From Streptococcaceae bacterium (GTDB lineage: Bacteria; Bacillota; Bacilli; Lactobacillales; Streptococcaceae), in contig JAITWV010000344.1 in NCBI GenBank assembly GCA_031285105.1, positions 1 through 10,190 on the forward strand: a stretch of DNA of 10,190 bases, given 5' to 3'. Below, one piece after another: positions 1 to 6,827 of this stretch; positions within the stretch are counted from its first letter, which is position 1, and each line of letters begins with the position of its first letter. The notes beneath the pieces were generated by a model, which was not told the DNA's origin, made no database searches, and was given only the letters and a program-made list of their open reading frames with translations. The position numbers were made by a program, and so were the translations under genes.

Positions 1-1117
1 CTTTCAATGGCACTTTTTGAGCTAATAAATTTGATAATTCATGAATATGTTTTCTTCTTTTTTCACTAAATAAAAAATATTCTGCATCAGAAAAGGAAAT
101 AGTATTTTTCGTGCTACCAAAGGATAAATAATAAGATGCCTGATAAACAATATTAAGGGAAATAAATTTTTCCTCACGTTGCGTAAGTTTAATGTTTGTC
201 AATTCATAAAAATTATTCATTATACTGTTTGTTAAAATCTGATAATCATGGTTGAAAAAATTTTCTAAGTGATTTACTTTATCAAGGTACTCAAGCATGT
301 ATGAAGGGATTATTGTAAACATATAGTAAAAATAGCTTATTTCTTCTTCATTTAACAAATACCTTCCTGTGAAAAATTTATTGACAAATTGATCTTTAAA
401 ATATTGTCGTGTACAAGATGGATGGCGAACTTCTGTAATTGAAAGTGGTAAATACTCAACATTGTAACCTTTTTTTAGACGCCATTTTGTAATACGTGCA
501 AGTAAAAAAATTTTTTTTAACTCTGCTGGAATCAAATTTATTGTTCTTTTATCAATCATTCCTTCGAATTGTTCATATTCTGGTTGATATTTACGATAAA
601 AATCTTCTCCTTCTTCGTATGTGTGCCAAAAAATTGCTAAAAAGAAATGACGAATACGATATTCTTCTCCAATAATTAATTCTTTCTTTTTTAATGCCAA
701 TTCTAGACCATATAACTTCAGCAAGTCCTCTAAACTTTTTAATTGCCTTTGAACGGTGCGTGATGAGACAAAGTTATCATCTGCAAAGACTTCTAATGAA
801 ACAAATTTTTCTTCAAAAAGTGTACAAAGAAATTTAAAACCTAATGTCTTTTTAAATAACATAATATACATTTTATTCAGCGTAAAGGCATTTCCAAATA
901 TAATTTTAACTGTTTGTTGCTCATTTATTATTGATAGCTCTGAATAATTTTCATACAATTCCTTTGCTTCTTGCAATATTCCTTCTAAAACAGCAGGAGA
1001 CAGATTTAACTTTTCATATAAATCCTTTTTTAGGTACTGCTTTCTTGGATTTTTCCAACAGTAAAAAATAAAATCATAAATATTATTTTTCCTGTTATCA
1101 AAAAAGAACTTTTTCAC
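1..1117 (-). CDS. Mga-family transcriptional regulator, 3' end cut off by the window edge
   Basis: My translation from a GTG at 1117 gives 372 open codons that leave the window at its left edge, so the C-terminus is missing. The GTG is preceded by AAGGAG with a 7-nt spacer, and no ATG nearby has an equal site. Residues about 20-65 form a first winged-helix-like segment. Residues about 95-135 form a second helix-turn-helix (VSSRTVQRQLKSLE). These are followed by GEEYRIRHFFLAIFW at about 150-164, the signature I associate with the Mga/AtxA/MafR class, whose later part usually carries PRD-like domains that PTS proteins can phosphorylate. Such proteins are DNA-binding activators tied to carbohydrate status. 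The gene lies 22 bp downstream of a small XRE gene, probably in one transcript. Its target is unknown; the adjacent PTS/sugar-acid operon is a reasonable guess. The assignment rests on motif recognition only. Confidence 0.8.
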   Translation of the reverse strand, partial: MKKFFFDNRKNNIYDFIFYCWKNPRKQYLKKDLYEKLNLSPAVLEGILQEAKELYENYSELSIINEQQTVKIIFGNAFTLNKMYIMLFKKTLGFKFLCTLFEEKFVSLEVFADDNFVSSRTVQRQLKSLEDLLKLYGLELALKKKELIIGEEYRIRHFFLAIFWHTYEEGEDFYRKYQPEYEQFEGMIDKRTINLIPAELKKIFLLARITKWRLKKGYNVEYLPLSITEVRHPSCTRQYFKDQFVNKFFTGRYLLNEEEISYFYYMFTIIPSYMLEYLDKVNHLENFFNHDYQILTNSIMNNFYELTNIKLTQREEKFISLNIVYQASYYLSFGSTKNTISFSDAEYFLFSEKRRKHIHELSNLLAQKVPLK

Positions 1118-1139
1118 TTTTTAACTCCTTAAAAATTTC

Positions 1140-1349
1140 TCAGTCTAATGATGAATTTTTTCTTTTCAGCAAATTTAAAGACACATCATAAATTTCACTT
1201 AATGATATTAATCTTTCCAAATCAGGATGAGTTTTTCCTCTTTCCCAACTAGAAACAGCTTGTCTACTTATATTTAACATTTTCGCAACTGTTTTTTGTG
1301 AATAGCCTTTCTTTTTTCTGGATTCTTTTAAAAATATAGAAATTTCCAT
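1140..1349 (-). CDS. Small XRE-family helix-turn-helix regulator
   Basis: This is a 69-residue protein made almost entirely of one Cro/CI-type HTH domain. Residues about 17-38 (SQKTVAKMLNISRQAVSSWERG) are the recognition unit, with the usual W-E-R-G-K after the recognition helix, and HPDLERLISLSEIYDVSLN completes the five-helix fold. Three ATG codons lie in tandem (1355, 1352, 1349). I choose the last because GAGG at 1357-1360 is then 7 nt away, whereas the first ATG almost touches it. There is no sensor domain, so it probably acts as a simple dimeric repressor or as a partner of the Mga-type protein encoded immediately downstream. A long hairpin lies just upstream of its ribosome binding site. 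Its target is unknown. Confidence 0.85.
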   Translation of the reverse strand: MEISIFLKESRKKKGYSQKTVAKMLNISRQAVSSWERGKTHPDLERLISLSEIYDVSLNLLKRKNSSLD

Positions 1350-1364
1350 CATCATACCTCATAT

Positions 1365-1406
1365 TGAAAAGAACTAAACCAAAGAAACTTGATTCAGTTC
1401 TTTTCA
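1365..1406 (-). terminator. 19-bp hairpin after the KDPG aldolase gene, probable (weak) terminator
   Basis: Read on the minus strand, TGAAAAGAACTGAATCAAG pairs with TTTGGTTTAGTTCTTTTCA around a TTTC tetraloop. That is 19 contiguous pairs, three of them G-U. The wobbles pair only in minus-strand RNA and become A-C mismatches in plus-strand RNA, so the structure belongs to the minus-strand transcript. It starts 6 nt after the aldolase stop codon. The U-run (TTCTTTTC) is part of the outer stem, so it can be read as a core stem followed by UUUUC, giving partial termination. It also lies in the leader of the XRE gene, so an attenuator or an RNA-stability role is possible. Confidence 0.55.
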
Positions 1407-1411
1407 TGATT

Positions 1412-2059
1412 TTATAAACTTCTTACAACTGATGCTAGGTTTTCATTCGCCCACACGCCAGTTCCGTCTTTTTTAATGCCATCTTCTGTTAAGATAAATG
1501 ATCCACCTGCTGCTACAATGATATCCTCAGAAACATAATCCAAGAAGTTTTCACCGTTAATTCCACCTGTTGGCACAAAACGTACATCTGGGAATGGTCC
1601 TGATAAAGCTTTCATTGCTTTTAATCCACCGTAAACATCTGCTGGGAAGAATTTCACCACATTGATGCCATAGTTTGTGATTAAGCTTTGGATTTCAGAT
1701 GGTGTGACTGCTCCTGGGAATACAGGTATATCTTTTTCGATACAGTACTCAATCACTTCAGGAACAATACATGGAGAAACAACAAAGCTTGCGCCTGCTT
1801 CCACTGCGTCCTTAGCTTGTTCTAATGTGCGAACGGTTCCAGCTCCAACGTGAATGCGACCAGACTTGGCTAAAATACGGATTGCTTCTGTTGCTAATTT
1901 GGAACGGTAAGCGACTTCAATAACTGGTACCCCATTGTTAAACAAAATTTCTTCTGCTAATGGTAACACACTTAAATCTTTGACTGTATATAAAGGCAAT
2001 AGCTTAACATTATTCATTACCTCGTAAAAGGGATGATTCATATCTGCTAATTTTTTCAT
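1412..2059 (-). CDS. eda: 2-keto-3-deoxy-6-phosphogluconate (KDPG) aldolase
   Basis: This is a class I aldolase that cleaves KDPG to pyruvate and glyceraldehyde-3-phosphate, the last step of the Entner-Doudoroff route and of hexuronate degradation. From the chosen start it has 215 residues, normal for the family. Visible landmarks are VIEVAYR with the catalytic Glu48 and Arg52, GAGTV near 72-76, FPGAVTP near 114-120, the Schiff-base lysine K136 in VVKFFPADVYGG, and PTGGI in the phosphate-binding region. The frame is open to an ATG at 2083, but AGAGGAG lies 6-7 nt before the ATG at 2059, so I take 2059. The gene therefore overlaps the end of uxuA by 50 bp in another frame. It is the last gene of the catabolic operon and is followed by a long hairpin. 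Confidence 0.93.
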   Translation of the reverse strand: MKKLADMNHPFYEVMNNVKLLPLYTVKDLSVLPLAEEILFNNGVPVIEVAYRSKLATEAIRILAKSGRIHVGAGTVRTLEQAKDAVEAGASFVVSPCIVPEVIEYCIEKDIPVFPGAVTPSEIQSLITNYGINVVKFFPADVYGGLKAMKALSGPFPDVRFVPTGGINGENFLDYVSEDIIVAAGGSFILTEDGIKKDGTGVWANENLASVVRSL

Positions 2060-3140
2060 GTAAAATCTCCTCTTCAATTTCATTCATTTTCGTAATTGAC
2101 TCATGTAATCCTTGCATGTAAGTAATACCTAATGCACGGTCATACAATCCATAACCAGGAATTGCTATTTCATCCCAAATCATTCGACCATGATCTGGGC
2201 GGATCACTCCATCATAACCAACATCAATCAAAGCTTTCATGATGGCAAACATGTCTAATGAGCCTTCTGGTGAGTAATGTGCAACTTCTTTAAAGTTACG
2301 ATAACCTAAGAATTCAACATTACGGAAATGTACAAAGTTGATGCGGTTGCCGATTTCATAAACGAATTCAGCCATGTCATTTGCTGGATCTGCACCAAAT
2401 GCACCGGTACAAAGAGTAATTCCGTTGTATGGTGAGTCGACTGCTGCTAAAATACGACGGCAATCATCTAAGTTACGTGTGATTTTTGGTAAGCCAAAGT
2501 TTTCCCACGGTGGATCATCCGGGTGAATGCCCAGTTTTACGTCCACTTCTTCACATACTGGAATAACAGCTTCTAAGAAATATTTTAAATTGGCAAATAA
2601 ATCTTCTTCAGTTACATCTGCATATAATTCCATCAAGCGATCGATTTTTTGTAAACGATCTTCTTCCCAGCCTGACAATTGGAAACCGTTTGATTGACCT
2701 TTGATTAGTTTGTACATGTCGCGAGGGTTCATTTCTTGTAAAACCGCATCATCGTATAGTAATGATTTTGAACCATCTTCGTTTTCAAAGTTTAAGTCAG
2801 TTTTCGTCCAACCAAAAACGGGTTTGAAGCTGTAGCATACTAAGTGAATGCCACATGCAGATAAGTTGCGTAATGTTTGTTTGTAGTTTTCAATGTAAAA
2901 ATCACGCTCATCCGTTGCGGCTTTAATTGCATCATGAATTGCGACTGATTCAATTCCGTAAAGTTCCATACCTTCTTTGGTGAATGAGTTTTTTAATTCC
3001 ATGATTTCGTCAATTTCCCAAACCATTCCTGGCATTTTACCTAAAAGAGTTCCTACTACTCCTTTCACACCTGGAATTTGTTTGACGTGTTTTACTGGAA
3101 TTGTGTCTTTGTTGCCATAGTGGCGAAATGACCATTTCAT
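2010..3140 (-). CDS. uxuA: Mannonate dehydratase
   Basis: This enzyme dehydrates D-mannonate to 2-keto-3-deoxygluconate (KDG) in the cytoplasm, a step of glucuronate degradation. It has 376 residues and a TIM-barrel-type sequence starting MKWSFRHYG. The metal ligands of the family are visible in order: H206 in GIHPDDPPW, C244 in TLCTGAFGADP, H271 in VHFRNVEF, and D316 in RPDHGR with H317 as the likely acid/base. The ending GYGLYDRALGITYMQGL at about 329-345 is where many family members finish. Some 25 further charged residues follow, and part of this tail is encoded in DNA that also encodes the start of eda. The neighbours (a dehydrogenase and KDPG aldolase) fit a sugar-acid pathway, but no KDG kinase is present. 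Confidence 0.95.
   Translation of the reverse strand: MKWSFRHYGNKDTIPVKHVKQIPGVKGVVGTLLGKMPGMVWEIDEIMELKNSFTKEGMELYGIESVAIHDAIKAATDERDFYIENYKQTLRNLSACGIHLVCYSFKPVFGWTKTDLNFENEDGSKSLLYDDAVLQEMNPRDMYKLIKGQSNGFQLSGWEEDRLQKIDRLMELYADVTEEDLFANLKYFLEAVIPVCEEVDVKLGIHPDDPPWENFGLPKITRNLDDCRRILAAVDSPYNGITLCTGAFGADPANDMAEFVYEIGNRINFVHFRNVEFLGYRNFKEVAHYSPEGSLDMFAIMKALIDVGYDGVIRPDHGRMIWDEIAIPGYGLYDRALGITYMQGLHESITKMNEIEEEILHEKISRYESSLLRGNE
2066..2073 (-). promoter_or_regulatory. Ribosome binding site that sets the KDPG aldolase start
   Basis: AGAGGAGA on the minus strand lies inside the uxuA coding sequence, about 6 nt before the ATG at 2059. The alternative ATG at 2083 has no comparable site at a usable distance, and the ATG at 2017 has GAGG only 2-3 nt away. 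This site therefore decides the aldolase start and implies initiation inside uxuA. Confidence 0.6.
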
Positions 3141-3162
3141 AGTTTCTTCTTTTCCTTTCGTT

Positions 3163-4152
3163 CTAATAGGCTACTTTTACTTCTGGATTTACTTGAACTT
3201 TCAATGGTTTCTTTGATAATAAATGAATCACATCAGATACACATTTATTGCCCATTTCATATAAGCATTCACTTGTATAAGCAGAAGTATGCGGAGTAAT
3301 GATTACATTCTCATATGTTAGTAAACGATGTGTGCCATCAATTGGTTCGTTTTCTACTACGTCCATTGATACGCCAGCTAATTTACCTGAATCTAAGGCG
3401 CGAATTAAAGCATCTTCATCAAATAATTCGCCACGAGCTGTGTTAACGATATAAACGCCATCTTTCATCAAATCAAATTCACGGTCTGAAATCATATATT
3501 TTGTTTCGTGAGTGATTTTAGCATTCAATGAAATTACGTCTGAGTTTGCTAATAAGTAGTCTAGCTCCACTTGTTCAACGCCTGGTAATGCTAAACGCTC
3601 TGGGGTTACATATGGATCATAAATTAACAACCGAACTTTAAATCCTCCATACATAATTTCCCCGACACGAGAGCCAATATTTCCAAATCCGATAATTCCA
3701 ACTGTTTTCTCGCGTACTTGGCGACCTAAGAAAGTATTTCTTAATGCCCAGTTTGATGATTTTGTTGCTTGTTCAGCAGGTAATACTTTACGCATGTTTG
3801 CTAATAAAATTGCTACTGCGTTTTCAGCTACCGCATCGTTTTCTACTTCTGGTGAAACGATTGTGACAGGTACACCGTATTCAGTGGCAGCTTCCATGTC
3901 GATATTGTTATAACCAATTCCGTGACGGCTGATTAGTTTTGTATTTTGTTTTAATTCAAAGAACTCGCGTGTGAAAAATGGTGTTACAGATGAAATAATG
4001 ATTTCGTGATCTGCTAAAACTTCCGCTAATTCTTTGGCTGGTAAATGTGTGGGAACATTAAAGCGTTCAACTGTTCCGTATTGTTCTAATTGTTCGATGT
4101 GCTCTGGGAAATTTTGTCCAAAGCTGCTCGAGTTGATAATTGCAATTTTCAT
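3163..4152 (-). CDS. D-isomer-specific 2-hydroxyacid dehydrogenase
   Basis: This is a 329-residue NAD-dependent oxidoreductase that interconverts 2-keto acids and D-2-hydroxyacids. It shows the split substrate domain, then the Rossmann motif GFGNIG at 155-160 and Asp179 at the end of the next strand, which favours NAD(H) over NADP(H). The catalytic set is Arg240 (NTARGE), Glu269 (VENEP) and His288 (TPHTS). The start has AGGAG 6 nt upstream. Its place between a HAD hydrolase and uxuA in a PTS operon suggests a sugar-acid substrate, for example reduction of a 2-keto-aldonate or its 6-phosphate. That is an inference: the family also holds lactate, glyoxylate and phosphoglycerate dehydrogenases, and sequence alone does not settle the substrate. 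It is not related to the usual fructuronate reductase UxuB. Confidence 0.88.
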   Translation of the reverse strand: MKIAIINSSSFGQNFPEHIEQLEQYGTVERFNVPTHLPAKELAEVLADHEIIISSVTPFFTREFFELKQNTKLISRHGIGYNNIDMEAATEYGVPVTIVSPEVENDAVAENAVAILLANMRKVLPAEQATKSSNWALRNTFLGRQVREKTVGIIGFGNIGSRVGEIMYGGFKVRLLIYDPYVTPERLALPGVEQVELDYLLANSDVISLNAKITHETKYMISDREFDLMKDGVYIVNTARGELFDEDALIRALDSGKLAGVSMDVVENEPIDGTHRLLTYENVIITPHTSAYTSECLYEMGNKCVSDVIHLLSKKPLKVQVNPEVKVAY

Positions 4153-4181
4153 ATCGTTCTCCTACGATGTTTTTTCATATT

Positions 4182-4874
4182 CTAAATTTTAACAGCAGAA
4201 TTTAATTCCATTAAAGTTAGTTTTAATTGTTCTAAATTTGTTAGATGTTGCATTGCTGAAGTATGAACATTCATCACCTCATTGAATATATCAATTAATT
4301 GAACAACTTTTACTTTAGCAGCTAATGCCGATTCAACACCACTTTGTGTATATTCCACGGCAATACAAGATTCTTTTGATAGATTAGAGTGTCTAATCGC
4401 GCTATTATAGATATCTGGTGCAGGTTTAGGATTTTTTACGTGTTCTGCAAAAATAATGAAGTTGAAATCCTCAAGAATCTCAAAATAATTTAAGATCTTT
4501 ACACCAAGCTCCGATGAAAAAGAAGTAATTAGTCCGATTTTCAGTTGATTATCTTTACAAAAATTTAAAATATCTCTAGCATATGGACGTAACCGAAGGA
4601 CATTGTGTTTAAAATCCCCTTCAAAATTTTCTTCAAAGTAGCGAAGACACTCCATCCGAATGATTTCTGATAAATATCGATGTTTTGTATAGGAATCAAT
4701 TTTGTCTAACGTTCTTTCAGGACTAAGACCACTCCATTTTTGAATTTCTAAAACTTCTATTGCCAATTCATGATTTTTGAATGCACGTCTATATCCTTCG
4801 ATAAAAAGACTTTCTGTATCTAATAAAGTGCTATCTAAATCAAAAATCACACATCTAACCACTTTATTTCTCAT
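4182..4874 (-). CDS. HAD-superfamily hydrolase, beta-phosphoglucomutase/phosphoglycolate phosphatase-like
   Basis: This is a 230-residue haloacid dehalogenase-fold protein. Motif I is IFDLDSTLLDTE, with nucleophile D12 and acid/base D14. An alpha-helical cap follows at about 18-90. Motif II is LITSFSSE (T117), and motif III is K150 in NPKPAPDIY. Motif IV reads AVEYTQSGVESALAA, where a second acidic residue (usually E-D) is replaced by tyrosine, so Mg binding relies on E174 alone or on another residue. I start at 4874 because AGGGGG lies 7 nt upstream; an ATG 24 nt further out has no well-placed site. Expected role: dephosphorylating, or moving phosphate on, a small sugar or sugar-acid phosphate made by the PTS operon. 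The substrate is unknown. Confidence 0.85.
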   Translation of the reverse strand: MRNKVVRCVIFDLDSTLLDTESLFIEGYRRAFKNHELAIEVLEIQKWSGLSPERTLDKIDSYTKHRYLSEIIRMECLRYFEENFEGDFKHNVLRLRPYARDILNFCKDNQLKIGLITSFSSELGVKILNYFEILEDFNFIIFAEHVKNPKPAPDIYNSAIRHSNLSKESCIAVEYTQSGVESALAAKVKVVQLIDIFNEVMNVHTSAMQHLTNLEQLKLTLMELNSAVKI

Positions 4875-4899
4875 TAAATTCCCCCTAATAAAAATCATT

Positions 4900-4943
4900 A
4901 GAACGAACGACTCAATCTCCCCTTAAATTGAATCGTTCATTCC
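4900..4943 (-). promoter_or_regulatory. Intercistronic stem-loop between the EIIA and HAD genes
   Basis: On the minus strand AATGAACGATTCAAT pairs with ATTGAGTCGTTCGTT, 15 pairs with two G-U. One further G-C and one G-U at the base give about 17 in all. The loop is TTAAGGGGAG. It lies in the 91-bp gap between the PTS EIIA stop and the HAD start. A short TTTTT follows 6 nt after the stem, so partial termination is possible. A role in mRNA processing or 3'-end protection, giving more PTS than enzyme mRNA, is equally plausible. Confidence 0.55.
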
Positions 4944-4965
4944 TTTGGATTCATACAATCATTTG

Positions 4966-5412
4966 TTAGAAATCATCTTCATCTTCATCAAATTTTTCTA
5001 CCATTGAAATATCCCAGCTTCCTAATGCGCCTAATCCTTGATTGATTACATCAGGAACAACCTTTTGAATTTGTGTTCCTAATAGTTGAGCATTAATTGC
5101 TTCTAAAAGCATCGGCAAGTTCACCCCACCAACGACATAAACTTCCTTTTGTAATTCTTCTTTTAAATGATTTATTGCAAGAACCGATTGATTATAGGGA
5201 CTTGCACTTATCAAATCTGTTAAAATAATTACCCCATCTTTTTGATTGACCATATGAATAGCATCTTTAATTTTTTCTTCTAGTAAAGTGACATCTTCGC
5301 CTTGTAATAAGTTAACTGTCACAATATTTTCGGTATATCCCATAATTACTTGCGCTGCATCTTTTAATCCATCACTAAGAATGCCGTGTGTTGCAATCAC
5401 AATTCCTAACAT
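4966..5412 (-). CDS. Mannose-family PTS EIIA component
   Basis: This is a 148-residue cytoplasmic phosphocarrier that takes phosphate from HPr and passes it to EIIB. The phosphorylated His is H9 in the N-terminal IVIATHGILSDGL, the standard EIIA-Man fold start. A segment IILTDLISASPYNQS at about 62-76 and GGVNLPMLLEA at about 94-104 match the family core. It is a stand-alone EIIA, not fused to EIIB as in E. coli ManX. It ends in a very acidic tail (EKFDEDEDDF), resembling the tail of the EIIC of the same operon. AAGGAG lies 6 nt upstream of the ATG. It is the last of the four PTS genes, followed by a hairpin and the metabolic genes. The substrate cannot be read from this component. Confidence 0.93.
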   Translation of the reverse strand: MLGIVIATHGILSDGLKDAAQVIMGYTENIVTVNLLQGEDVTLLEEKIKDAIHMVNQKDGVIILTDLISASPYNQSVLAINHLKEELQKEVYVVGGVNLPMLLEAINAQLLGTQIQKVVPDVINQGLGALGSWDISMVEKFDEDEDDF

Positions 5413-5440
5413 AAGTTTCTCCTTTTAATTAGTATTATTT

Positions 5441-5947
5441 TTACAGACCAAACTGTTTCAATACATCTTTCAAACTTGATTTTGGTGCAGAAGGTGTCGC
5501 TTGAAAATAAATGTTCTCAACTCCATAGTTTTCATTTAAATCTTTTAATTTCATTGCATCATCTTTATTTAAATAAACAGATTTTGTTACGAAGATATCT
5601 TTTTGCGGATCTTTTCGAGCGATACCTCCAATATTTAATTCTTTCATTGGTACACCGTGTTTTACTAAGTCATAAATAACACTAACTTTTTTTGTGATTA
5701 GGATATTGTTATAGTCCTTAAATTCATATTCATCCCAATAATGTTTTGCTTTATCCTGAGTAATAACGATTGTTTTTTGTCCTGTACGACCACCTGCACT
5801 TTTGTATAATTCCCTCATAAATTTATCTTTTGCAACAACATCATCAACAACAAAAAGTGAATTTACACCTGCTTTTTGTGATAAAGTAACCATTACTTGT
5901 CCATGAATTAAACGCTCATCTACTCTTGCTAAAATTACTTGTCCCAT
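5441..5947 (-). CDS. Mannose-family PTS EIIB component
   Basis: This is a 168-residue cytoplasmic EIIB, full length for the family. The N-terminal motif LARVDERLIHGQV carries the phosphorylated His15, which receives phosphate from EIIA and gives it to the sugar bound by EIIC/EIID. Other family features are the VVDDVVAKD segment near 33-41 and LNIGGIARKD near 104-113. It lies between the EIID and EIIA genes with gaps of 27 and 28 bp, so it is clearly part of one operon. The ribosome binding site (AAAGGA) is about 11 nt from the ATG. Confidence 0.94.
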   Translation of the reverse strand: MGQVILARVDERLIHGQVMVTLSQKAGVNSLFVVDDVVAKDKFMRELYKSAGGRTGQKTIVITQDKAKHYWDEYEFKDYNNILITKKVSVIYDLVKHGVPMKELNIGGIARKDPQKDIFVTKSVYLNKDDAMKLKDLNENYGVENIYFQATPSAPKSSLKDVLKQFGL

Positions 5948-5974
5948 TTTTATATCAATCCTTTCGTACTTAAA

Positions 5975-6811
5975 CTATAAAATGCCAATTCCTGCTAAAA
6001 CAATTAAAATCCCTGTTAGCCATAATAATGCTTGCGTTACTTTTAAACCTTTTTTTGTATAGAACCAATAAACCCCCATCACTACTGCAAGTGGCAATAA
6101 TCCTGGAACAATTTTATCTAAAATATCCTGAACAACAAATTCACGACCTGAAATACCAAATTTCAAAGCAGAGGATACTTTTACATAATTTCCTGCTAAT
6201 ACACCCATCATGAATAAACCAAGTACAGATAGGGTGTCAATTGCTGTTTGAACTCCTGAGGATTGCATTAAACCAGTTGCATTTCGTCCCATTGAAAATG
6301 CTGAACGAGCAAAGAAAATACCTAAAATTGCTTGATATAATGCAAATCCGATAAATGGAATTAATGCACCTAAAGCTGAACCTTGTTGCGCCCATGGAAC
6401 GGCAATTGCAATAAAGATATATTGAACTGTTCCTGAGTCAATTGCATCCCCAATACCAGCAAGAGCACCCATTAAACCAGCTTTTGTGTTGTACATCAAA
6501 TCATCAACCATTGTTATTTCTTTGCCTTCATGAATTTCTTGTGCACGCTGCTGTTCCATAGAAGACATTAGACCTGTAATAACTCCACCACCCCAAGTTA
6601 ATTGAGTGTTGAAAAAAAGCAATTGTCTTTTATAAGCCGCACGACGATCTTCATCATTTTTATATAATTTTTTGAGCACTGGCATCATTCCATATAATAA
6701 AGAAGGAGCTAAATATCGCTCGAATGTATGTGGAATTTCATTAGCAAAGTGCCATCTTAAATAAGCTTTTGTTACATCTTTTTTTGTAATTTGTTCTGGT
6801 GTTTGACTCAT
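5975..6811 (-). CDS. Mannose-family PTS EIID membrane component
   Basis: This is a 278-residue integral membrane subunit that works with EIIC to bind and move the sugar. The start MSQTPEQITKKD at 6811 follows AAGGAGG closely. The frame is open 150 nt further upstream, but that part lies inside the EIIC gene and is not coding in this frame. Family marks are the N-terminal YLRWHF and ERYLAPSLLYGM, TWGGGVITGLMSSMEQQRA at about 72-90, and AGLMGALAGIGDAID at about 111-125. Hydrophobic helices follow at about 131-170, 190-208 and 232-250, and the C-terminus is hydrophobic (LLWLTGILIVLAGIGIL). Gap to EIIC is 16 bp. Confidence 0.94.
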   Translation of the reverse strand: MSQTPEQITKKDVTKAYLRWHFANEIPHTFERYLAPSLLYGMMPVLKKLYKNDEDRRAAYKRQLLFFNTQLTWGGGVITGLMSSMEQQRAQEIHEGKEITMVDDLMYNTKAGLMGALAGIGDAIDSGTVQYIFIAIAVPWAQQGSALGALIPFIGFALYQAILGIFFARSAFSMGRNATGLMQSSGVQTAIDTLSVLGLFMMGVLAGNYVKVSSALKFGISGREFVVQDILDKIVPGLLPLAVVMGVYWFYTKKGLKVTQALLWLTGILIVLAGIGIL

Positions 6812-6827
6812 CTTTTTCTCCTCCTTA

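Noticed and set aside
756..947. Plus-strand frames opposite the Mga, EIIB, EIID, EIIC and lipase genes
   Set aside because: All lie antisense to well-supported genes, lack good ribosome binding sites and show no recognisable protein features.
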